Positions 30,031 to 36,407 of a stretch of DNA of 36,407 nt are shown piece by piece (positions within the stretch are counted from its first letter, which is position 1; every line of letters begins with the position of its first letter). The DNA is taken from the NCBI GenBank assembly GCA_903837785.1, contig CAILVY010000167.1, positions 1 to 36,407 of the forward strand, written 5' to 3'. The notes under the pieces were generated by a model. It saw only the letters and a list, made by a program, of their open reading frames with translations, ran no database searches and was not told the DNA's origin. Source of the DNA: Candidatus Hydrogenedentota bacterium (GTDB lineage: Bacteria; Hydrogenedentota; Hydrogenedentia; Hydrogenedentales; CAILVY01). The translations under genes were made by a program, and so were the position numbers.

Positions 30031-32352
30031 TCAGCGCCGCATGGCCCTGCCCAATTCCACTGCCGGGCGCTCCTTCATCTCGAGGGCGGCGTGGCTGTAG
30101 AAGGGATAGACGCTCCATTCGGTTCCGGCAAGCAGATCGGGTTTGCCGTCGTTGTCGAGGTCGCCCGCCCAGGCGCTCGGGCCGTGGTCGGTGACTTTGA
30201 TCGGCTGTCCAAAGCAGCAGAAGGTGCGGGGCGGCGCGAATACGGGCGCCTTTTTGTCTCCGGCATTGCGCAGGAGGTAGATGCTGCCGTTGGCGGGCGC
30301 CGTGCCCGCACAACTGTACACGAGGTCCATCAGCCCGTCGCCGTCCCAGTCCACCGGGCGGAAGCATTCGGTCCAATGCGCGTCCCGGTTGACGATGGCA
30401 TCGTCAATGAAACGTCCGTCGCTCAGGCGCAGAAAGTCCTCTTTCCGCAAGATCAGGTTGCCTCGCACGTCGCGGTGTTGCGCGAAGAGGGTGAGGCGCC
30501 GCGTGTAGCCGTCTAATGTCGCAAGATCCATCGTGCCGTCCCCGTTCCAATCGGCGAAGGCGGCCCCGGTCCGCCAGAAGAACGGCTGCTCCTGTTCCTT
30601 TGGATACGTGCTGTCGAGCGCGCGTTTCGCCGAAAGCTTGCGCAGGGACTCGGAATCGGGATAGCCGTCCACGAGCAGTTGTCTGCGCGGTCCGAACTGC
30701 GGATGCGCGCGCGATCCGGTGTTCTTGAACCAGTAGATGCGGTTCGTCTCGTTCGGCAGCATCAAGTCCGGCAGGCCGTCGCCGTCCCAATCGATGAAGG
30801 CGGGATAGCTGTAGCCCATGTTGTGTTCGTGGAAGGGTTCGCCAAGGAGTTCGTTGCGCAGCAGGCGTATGGGTTGTCCGCCGGAAAGGATGTTCTGAGG
30901 TTCCGCATACGCGGGTCTTGCGGCGGTGCCTTCGTTGAGGACGATGCGCGGCCAGCCGTAGCCGCCGCCGATGAGCAGGTCGAGATCGCCGTCTCCGTCC
31001 CAATCGCAGGCGCATGGCCACGCCTGATCACTCAATGACATAACGGCGGAGACGGATTCGGCGCGGCCGAATCGTTTGAACGCGGCCTTGTTGTTTTCGC
31101 CGGGCACATGCTCGTAGAAGACCGCATTCTGATACACGTTCTCCGTGATGAGGAGTCCCTTGCGGGGGCCGTCCGCCGTGGCGCTGAGATTGTCGGGGTA
31201 GAGTGCGTCGATTCCTGCGACCGGTTTTGGCGCATCAAAGCGCGCCGGGGCTCCGCCCGCGTTGCGCTGCCAGACCACGCGGGATTCGCCGACGCCACCG
31301 CCTTCCACTTCCGACAATCCGATCGCATCGAGCAGCCCGTCCTCATCCACGTCAAGGAAACAGGATCCCTTCTCGAGTCCGGGCAGGGGCGTGGGTTCAT
31401 CGAGCTGGAGGGGCCATCCCGACGGATTCCGGTTCCGAAGGAAGAACGTGTGGCGGGAATCGCCCTTGTAGACACTGCCAATGAGCAGGTCGAGCGTGCC
31501 GTCCCGGTCGAAATCGGCGACCTGGAGGGGCGACCAGGTTCCGGGCGGGCGCGGCAGCGTGCCGGCCGCGGAAAAGCGGGGCAGGCCGTCGGCATCGCGC
31601 TCGCCGTTGTTCAAGTAGAGGTGGAGCAGTTCCCCCTGGCGCGGAGAGAAGATCATGTCCACACGCCCGTCCCGATTGAGGTCGGCGAAGGCGGCGTTCA
31701 TATAAACCGTGCTCAGGAACGAGTAGTCTGGCGAGCCTTCCCGAACCTGACAGCGGACGCGCTCCAGGTCGCCGAAGACGAAGCCGCTGGCGTCGCCCAC
31801 CCGGGGGTAACAGATGACGCCGTCCCAGGGAGATCCCGGCCGGTAGGCGTAGTTCCAGCAGCCCACGAGATCCGGCTTGCCGTCGCCGCTGAGATCGATG
31901 AGGCCGCTCGGATAACACAGCGCAATCGGCCGCGGCGTGCCCGCGTTGAAGCGCAGGAGATCGCCCGTGCCGATGCGCGGAGTGAACGCACGCGGCATCA
32001 TCGGCGGACGGCTTTCCGCGGTGGAAAAGCGGACCTCGAACGACTTGTGCTGCGGGTCGGCGATGACCCACTCGACGCGTCCGGCATCGCCGTAGGCAAA
32101 GTCTTCCGAGACCGCGCAGGGGACGTCCTCGTTGCCGGAAAGATCCACGACCGCGATGGAATTGGGATCGAGCGTGCCCGCCAGGCCCGCCTCCCGGATC
32201 AACCCGGCAAAGTCGATACGCGGATCCAGGGGAACGCGCGGCAAGCGGAGCTCCGAGGTGACGGTCAGGACGACTCCGCCCTGATCCGCCGAGGCAAGGG
32301 CCGCAGCGAGGAAACAGGCCAGAACCACGGACGGGCAGCGGCACGCGCGCAT
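30031..32352 (-). CDS. Exported FG-GAP/VCBS-repeat protein of the carbohydrate operon
   Basis: A 773-residue protein with a Sec signal (MRACRCPSVVLACFLAAALA, cleavage near ASA-DQ). An N-terminal ~110-residue beta-rich region (VVLTVTSELRLPRVPLDP) is followed by about nine calcium-loop repeats: DLSGDGKPDL, ADLNRDGRVD, ADFDRDGTLD, LDVDEDGLLD, CDWDGDGDLD, IDWDGDGLPD, ADWNGDGTMD, VDWDGDGLMD and GDLDNDGKPD, spaced unevenly by 40-120 residues. They suggest one beta-propeller with large inserts. It lacks the Gly-Glu linker and EF-hand-like tail of the giant protein. A polysaccharide-binding or lyase-type role is possible; no catalytic motif was recognised. It begins 3 bases after the GH127-like gene's stop, so the two are translationally coupled. 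Confidence 0.85.
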   Translation of the reverse strand: MRACRCPSVVLACFLAAALASADQGGVVLTVTSELRLPRVPLDPRIDFAGLIREAGLAGTLDPNSIAVVDLSGNEDVPCAVSEDFAYGDAGRVEWVIADPQHKSFEVRFSTAESRPPMMPRAFTPRIGTGDLLRFNAGTPRPIALCYPSGLIDLSGDGKPDLVGCWNYAYRPGSPWDGVICYPRVGDASGFVFGDLERVRCQVREGSPDYSFLSTVYMNAAFADLNRDGRVDMIFSPRQGELLHLYLNNGERDADGLPRFSAAGTLPRPPGTWSPLQVADFDRDGTLDLLIGSVYKGDSRHTFFLRNRNPSGWPLQLDEPTPLPGLEKGSCFLDVDEDGLLDAIGLSEVEGGGVGESRVVWQRNAGGAPARFDAPKPVAGIDALYPDNLSATADGPRKGLLITENVYQNAVFYEHVPGENNKAAFKRFGRAESVSAVMSLSDQAWPCACDWDGDGDLDLLIGGGYGWPRIVLNEGTAARPAYAEPQNILSGGQPIRLLRNELLGEPFHEHNMGYSYPAFIDWDGDGLPDLMLPNETNRIYWFKNTGSRAHPQFGPRRQLLVDGYPDSESLRKLSAKRALDSTYPKEQEQPFFWRTGAAFADWNGDGTMDLATLDGYTRRLTLFAQHRDVRGNLILRKEDFLRLSDGRFIDDAIVNRDAHWTECFRPVDWDGDGLMDLVYSCAGTAPANGSIYLLRNAGDKKAPVFAPPRTFCCFGQPIKVTDHGPSAWAGDLDNDGKPDLLAGTEWSVYPFYSHAALEMKERPAVELGRAMRR

Positions 32353-32355
32353 GGG

Positions 32356-34320
32356 TTACTCCTGCTTCAGCACGGGAAACTCCGTCACGCGCAACTTGGC
32401 AGCGCCGTACGGAATCAACGTGAGATCCTCGAGGGGCTTCTTGGAGAGCACCGGGCTCTCGGGCGGAGGCGCCGCGGCGTTCTTCTCCAGCGTCCACTTC
32501 GGAAGGCGTTTCCCCTTCACTTTGAGCGAAACGGGCGCACTGTCCGGCGAGAAGGGATTCGCGCCAATCTCGGACTGCTCGAAGCGGAGGGACTCCTCCG
32601 GCTGGGCCTCGTTGACAAGCAGGGCATAGTTCCACGGCGTGGCCGGATGCACTTCCCAGTCCGCATGCGGCAGTTCGCCGCGCAGGAGCCGCCAATCCTC
32701 GCCGATCTTCAGGCTGTACACGAGCGGGCCGCGTTCGATGGCCACGGCGTTGTTGTAGCGCCGCTCGGTCCTGACTGTCATGGGCAGGCGCAGTGTGAGC
32801 ACCGTCGGGCCCTCCCATTGCTGCGCGTGAACGTGGAAGGCACCGGAAGTCAGCGGCGTCTCTTCGCCCTTGGCCGCCTGCAGGCGCGCGCCTTTGGCCC
32901 AGGCGGGCACGCGCAAGTGCAGTGGGAACGTCAGAGGAGTCTTCGGCGTGACGCGGATCTCGATCTCCTCGCGGAAGGGATAGTCCGTGCTCACCTCAAC
33001 CTTGACCTCGACGCCGTTCAGCGTAGTGTTCAGGGCACACGGGGCATACGACAGGGCGGCGATCCCGCCATCGGGCGATTTCATCCAGAGATGCGCGGCG
33101 AATTTCGGCCAGCCCTGATGCATGTTGGCGGTGCAGCAGCCATAGTTGGGTTCGAGCCCGAAGAGATTGGCGTCCGTGCCGTTTGTGGCATAGACGCGCT
33201 CCTTGCTGACTTTGCAGACGACCTGGTTGGCCTGTTGATCATACTGATGCGCCCACATGTCCGGCTTGAACGGCGCGGGCAGGGCATTGAACGCGATCCG
33301 TTCGAGTCGATCGCCGAAGGCCGGATCGCCCAGCGTGGACAGGAGCGTCTCCAGGGAGAAGAGGTACTCGACCACCGCGCAGAGCTCGGTGCCTTGCGAG
33401 GGCATCTTGCCGGCGAAGCACTCGTCGCCCGTGAACACGCCGGTGAACATGCCGTGATACTCGTCCAGGGCGGCAATGGCCTTGGCGGCCGTTTCGCGGT
33501 CTGCCGGGTCACTGGATTGCCGAAACCACACGCCCGGCGTCTTCACGGCCATCGCGTTGTTCACGACATGGCTCTCGAACTCCCATTTCTTCGCCCGCTC
33601 CTTGTATGGGAGATCCTGGAAGTGCTTGATCCAGTCGTAGCCCTGCCGATGGGCCTTCTCCGCCAACGCGAGCAGCCAGGGTTCCTGCCGGAGCGCGTAA
33701 AGCCAGTGCAGCGTGAGCGCAAAGTCCTGCCAGCGGGACTTGTTCCACTCGAAGAGCGGACGCTCATCGAGTTGTTTGTCGAGGGCGTGCAGGAATTTCA
33801 GCATGGCCTCAGGAACCCGCTCATCCCGTGTGGCGTCGTAATATTGCGTGAAGACTTTGAACAGCACGAAGATGGGCCAGGGATCGCGGGGCTTGTAGTC
33901 CCCGGAAGCCGACTTGCTCTTGTTCGGGCCGAGCCAGCCATCTTCCTGCTGATGCTTCAGGATGTAGTCGATGTACCGGAAGGCCTTCTGCTTCAGCGTG
34001 TCATCATCCAGGACATACGCCAGGGGAACCAGGCCGTCCAGCCAATACGGAACTCGCTCCCAGCCTTCCGCCGTGCCGCCGATCCACGCGCTGTCCCTGA
34101 TATCGGGCCAGAATTCGTCCAGGTGCCCCGTGAGCCCGTCCGCCTGAAGGCGGAGTTGGCGCCGGAGCCAGCCTTCCGGACGGATGCCCGTCAGCGGCAA
34201 GGGCTCGAAGGCGAGGGGCTGCAGTTTCGGCGAGTCCATGGAAGCGTTCTCCTTCGGCGCCTGGGCGGTGGCCGCGGCGCACGCCGCGATCAGCGCAAAC
34301 AGAGTAGTTAGAATCCGCAT
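32356..34320 (-). CDS. Exported GH127-like beta-L-arabinofuranosidase (DUF1680 family)
   Basis: A 654-residue protein with a Sec signal (MRILTTLFALIAACAAATAQ). The catalytic domain is an (alpha/alpha) barrel: WIGGTAEGWERVPYWLDGL, ILKHQQEDGWLGPN, and a C-terminal beta-sandwich. Characteristic zinc-site residues of GH127 are present: GTELCAVVEYL (Glu312, Cys314) and NYGCCTANMHQGW (Cys395, Cys396). In the family the first of the paired cysteines is the nucleophile and the others, with Glu, hold zinc. The family acts on terminal beta-L-arabinofuranosides. The ATG at 34320 has AGGAGGAAGGAC just upstream. Lies 14 bases after the transporter gene, so released sugar and uptake are encoded together. 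Activity towards other sugars (GH146-type) cannot be excluded. Confidence 0.88.
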   Translation of the reverse strand: MRILTTLFALIAACAAATAQAPKENASMDSPKLQPLAFEPLPLTGIRPEGWLRRQLRLQADGLTGHLDEFWPDIRDSAWIGGTAEGWERVPYWLDGLVPLAYVLDDDTLKQKAFRYIDYILKHQQEDGWLGPNKSKSASGDYKPRDPWPIFVLFKVFTQYYDATRDERVPEAMLKFLHALDKQLDERPLFEWNKSRWQDFALTLHWLYALRQEPWLLALAEKAHRQGYDWIKHFQDLPYKERAKKWEFESHVVNNAMAVKTPGVWFRQSSDPADRETAAKAIAALDEYHGMFTGVFTGDECFAGKMPSQGTELCAVVEYLFSLETLLSTLGDPAFGDRLERIAFNALPAPFKPDMWAHQYDQQANQVVCKVSKERVYATNGTDANLFGLEPNYGCCTANMHQGWPKFAAHLWMKSPDGGIAALSYAPCALNTTLNGVEVKVEVSTDYPFREEIEIRVTPKTPLTFPLHLRVPAWAKGARLQAAKGEETPLTSGAFHVHAQQWEGPTVLTLRLPMTVRTERRYNNAVAIERGPLVYSLKIGEDWRLLRGELPHADWEVHPATPWNYALLVNEAQPEESLRFEQSEIGANPFSPDSAPVSLKVKGKRLPKWTLEKNAAAPPPESPVLSKKPLEDLTLIPYGAAKLRVTEFPVLKQE

Positions 34321-34334
34321 GAAAGTCCTTCCTC

Positions 34335-35636
34335 CTATTCGAGCACGACGATTCTGCCGTCGCGTTCCCGTATCGGGTATTTCAGGAAGACGAGAAAGCC
34401 CAGGAGGCTGGTGAATGCCGCCATGCCGATGACGCAACGCAGGCCCAGCACCGAGACCATGTTTCCGCCGTCCATGTACGCGAGAATGCTGAAGGCAAAG
34501 CCCGAGAAGCCCAGGAAGATCTTCTGGATTGTTCCCTGCACCGCGAAGAAGAGCGCTTCCCGGCGTTCGCCCATCCGCTGCTCGTCATAGTCGATCACGT
34601 CCATGAGCAACGCGAAGGGCAGCACGGAGAAGCCCGTCATGGGCACGCCCAGCAGGGCCGTGAGCAGGCCGATCTGCAGCAGTGGGCTGAGCCCGGGCAG
34701 AAAACCGACAAAAGCCAGCATCAGCAGCAGAATGGCGATGCTGAGCAGGCTTGCCATGAACATGACGTACTTCCCAAAGCGGTTCACCACGGGGCCGATC
34801 CCGGCGAAGAGAATCAGGGTCACCGCAAGGAAGGGGATCATGAGCCAGGTCACCATGGCGTCGCCTTCGTGCAGATAGACCTTTACCCAGAAAGGCAGGG
34901 TCATCACGACGCAGTTGAACCCGAAGAAGAAGAGCGACGTGGCCGCCACGAGATAACGGAACGGGCGGTTCTGCAGCAGGCTCCAGATCGATTGCAGCAG
35001 GCCGGCGCCTTCGGGGTTCGGCGCCGCCAGGGGTTTCTCGCGGATGACGAGGGCCGTCGGCGCCATGGAGAGCAGCATCATCAACGCAACGCTCCCGCCA
35101 AGCAGCAGCCAGCCGCCCACTTCGAGCAGCAAACCCATCACCGCGAAGAGTATCGTGCCCAGCATCATGGCGACCGCCTGAAATGTCGTGATCGTTACCC
35201 GTTCCCGGAGATCGGGCGTGAGTTCGGGCATGAGCGCAAGATACGGCGTGAGCACCGTGGGAAAACACAGCAGATACGCCTGCATCATCAAGTAGATATA
35301 AATCGCATTCGCCCAGTGCTGATGATGGATGGGCGGGGTCCACATGAGGAAGAAGGCCACCGCAAACGGGATGATGACGCGGCGCACGAAGGGCAGGCGG
35401 CGTCCCGAGGGCGATTGAAAGCGATCGCTCCAGAATCCAACGACCGGTTCCGCGATGGCGCCCAGGACGCGCGCCGCGAAGTAGCAGAGGCCGAAGACCC
35501 GCGCGGAAACCAGCACGTTGCCCGTGTCCGGAACATAGAGCACGAAAATCCACTGTGTGAACACGGAATCGGGAAGGCTCATGGCAATTCCGCCGAGTCC
35601 GTAGAGTATTTTCTTGTTCGTGCTCAGAGAAGGCAT
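34335..35636 (-). CDS. GPH-family (MelB-like) sugar:cation symporter
   Basis: A 433-residue membrane protein with about 12 predicted transmembrane helices. The first loop carries the glycoside-pentoside-hexuronide (GPH) signature: EPVVGFWSDRFQSPSGRRLPF (helix 2 Asp and the D-R-x-x-S-x-x-G-R-R motif, broken here). Later helices include FQAVAMMLGTILFAVMG and FFFGFNCVVMTLP. GPH symporters import sugars or sugar acids with Na+ or H+. The ATG at 35636 has GGGGGAA upstream and places MPSLSTNKKILYGLGG at the N terminus; the frame extends 17 codons farther without support. The substrate is probably an arabinoside product of the adjacent GH127-like enzyme (inference). Confidence 0.9.
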   Translation of the reverse strand: MPSLSTNKKILYGLGGIAMSLPDSVFTQWIFVLYVPDTGNVLVSARVFGLCYFAARVLGAIAEPVVGFWSDRFQSPSGRRLPFVRRVIIPFAVAFFLMWTPPIHHQHWANAIYIYLMMQAYLLCFPTVLTPYLALMPELTPDLRERVTITTFQAVAMMLGTILFAVMGLLLEVGGWLLLGGSVALMMLLSMAPTALVIREKPLAAPNPEGAGLLQSIWSLLQNRPFRYLVAATSLFFFGFNCVVMTLPFWVKVYLHEGDAMVTWLMIPFLAVTLILFAGIGPVVNRFGKYVMFMASLLSIAILLLMLAFVGFLPGLSPLLQIGLLTALLGVPMTGFSVLPFALLMDVIDYDEQRMGERREALFFAVQGTIQKIFLGFSGFAFSILAYMDGGNMVSVLGLRCVIGMAAFTSLLGFLVFLKYPIRERDGRIVVLE

Positions 35637-35742
35637 GCGGTTCCCCCAAAGTTGGCCGTGGAACAGGTTCTTAGACACAGAACACACACGCGGGGCGGGG
35701 CGGGCCCGGCGGATGCCTCAGACAAGGGGCGTATGGCTCGCT

Positions 35743-36407
35743 TCATCGCAGATTGACCCTCCCGCTGTAGTGTGCGATCAGCCGTGCGTTCCATTCGTCG
35801 CCGCCGGGGAGGTTGGCTGTCTTGAATACCGGCGCTTCCCGGCCGGCGTCCGCATACGACTTGGCCACCCCATACACAATCTGCTCCATGACGGCCACGC
35901 ACGCCAGCGTCGACGTCGCGGAGACGAGCAGCTCCTGCCCCGGGACTTCCAGGGCGGCATCGCCCGCGGAACCGCAGTTGTCGATGACGAGATCGCAGAC
36001 GTCGTAGAGCTTCTTTTCCTGTCCCTGCCCCAGCGCCGCCGTGCGGGACTGCGCGAGTGAGGTAATCGCAATCGTGTGCAATCCCTTCTCTTTCGCACAC
36101 AGGGCCATTTCGACCGGCACGGCGTTTTTGCCGCTGTTCGAGACAATCGTCAGCACCTCGCCGGGGCGGACGTCCTGCTTGTCCAGGATGATTCGGGCCA
36201 GCCCGGGGAGGCGTTCGAGACGGGTGCTTGTGGCGGGGCCTTCGTGCTGCATCAACGCAGGAAAGAGGATGGCATTGACCGGGGCGAGCCCGCCGGCGCG
36301 ATAGTAGAGCTCCTCCGCGATGGCGTGCGAGTGTCCGGTGCCGAAGACGTGCCACACGCCGCCGCGCATCAGGCTTTCCGCGATCAGGGCCACGGCCTGC
36401 TGGATCG
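35743..36407 (-). CDS. SIS-domain sugar isomerase/phosphosugar-binding protein (partial)
   Basis: The reading frame is open to the window edge (residues before the listed start continue with QQAVALIAESLMRGG), so the start lies beyond the window. About 220 residues are visible. The SIS domain has its phosphate-binding turns, VFGTGHSHAIAEEL and IVSNSGKNAVPVEMALCA, as in the UPF0309/AgaS-like group, followed by LHTIAITSLAQS. These proteins bind phosphorylated sugars and isomerise, deaminate or regulate. Reading order puts this gene upstream of the transporter gene, with a 106-base gap, so it may have its own promoter or be the first gene of the operon. The exact function is not clear. Confidence 0.85.
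   Translation of the reverse strand, partial: IQQAVALIAESLMRGGVWHVFGTGHSHAIAEELYYRAGGLAPVNAILFPALMQHEGPATSTRLERLPGLARIILDKQDVRPGEVLTIVSNSGKNAVPVEMALCAKEKGLHTIAITSLAQSRTAALGQGQEKKLYDVCDLVIDNCGSAGDAALEVPGQELLVSATSTLACVAVMEQIVYGVAKSYADAGREAPVFKTANLPGGDEWNARLIAHYSGRVNLR

Noticed and set aside
27924..30194. A 756-codon open frame on the plus strand
   Set aside because: Antisense to the oxidoreductase and DUF4434-like genes; no motif of its own.
31108..34311. A 1067-codon open frame on the plus strand
   Set aside because: It lies antisense to the GH127-like and FG-GAP genes, which have real motifs. No credible domain or ribosome binding site supports it.

Overview
The window is GC-rich, densely packed bacterial chromosome with about 30 genes, two of them cut by the window edges. 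No rRNA, tRNA, CRISPR array, insertion sequence or phage gene is visible. Most genes are on the minus strand in tight operons, often with ATGA or TGATG overlaps. The exported gene set (Tat-exported TIM-barrel proteins, Gfo/Idh/MocA oxidoreductases, FG-GAP propellers) suggests a heterotrophic member of the PVC/Planctomycetota-like bacteria. The Gly-Glu linker followed by paired 'SLSELLR-IQFFNS' modules is something I associate, from memory only, with Candidatus Hydrogenedentes (Hydrogenedentota). That placement is an inference; no search was run.

Layout. 1-3456: the end of a Gfo/Idh/MocA oxidoreductase, a Sec-exported and a convergent Tat-exported sugar isomerase/epimerase-like TIM barrel, and a small lipoprotein. 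3498-6204: deoC and glutamine-dependent nadE, each with its own candidate promoter. 6287-11354: an apparent six-gene operon, xseA-xseB-ispA-NUDIX-pncA-pncB, which joins exonuclease VII and farnesyl diphosphate synthase to nicotinamide salvage. 11397-16742: a lipoprotein resembling a glycosidase and a 1400-residue exported protein with 21 FG-GAP-type repeats, a (Gly-Glu)23 linker and two EF-hand/dockerin-like modules. 16891-19264: an exported DUF2092-like/TlpA-like thioredoxin fusion, a PHP phosphoesterase and a 73-residue unknown protein. 19288-25819: nadA and sufBCDSU. 26316-27887: an aldehyde dehydrogenase with a good sigma70-type promoter and a strong terminator. 27945-36407: a minus-strand carbohydrate locus: SIS sugar isomerase, GPH-family transporter, GH127-like beta-L-arabinofuranosidase, FG-GAP protein, DUF4434-like protein and Gfo/Idh/MocA oxidoreductase.

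How the genes fit together. NAD metabolism appears three times: de novo entry (nadA, an Fe-S enzyme beside the Fe-S assembly operon), final amidation (nadE) and salvage (pncA, pncB and a NUDIX hydrolase probably acting on ADP-ribose). The last 8.5 kb reads as an uptake and degradation locus for an arabinose-containing glycan, with exported hydrolase and binding proteins encoded next to a sugar transporter and cytoplasmic sugar-modifying enzymes.

The most unusual elements are the giant propeller protein with its low-complexity linker and paired calcium-loop modules, which may represent a cell-surface display or docking arrangement, and the compact arabinoside locus in which an FG-GAP protein sits directly between the hydrolase and the DUF4434 gene. 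Very long open frames opposite the real genes are by-products of GC-rich codon use and were not annotated.
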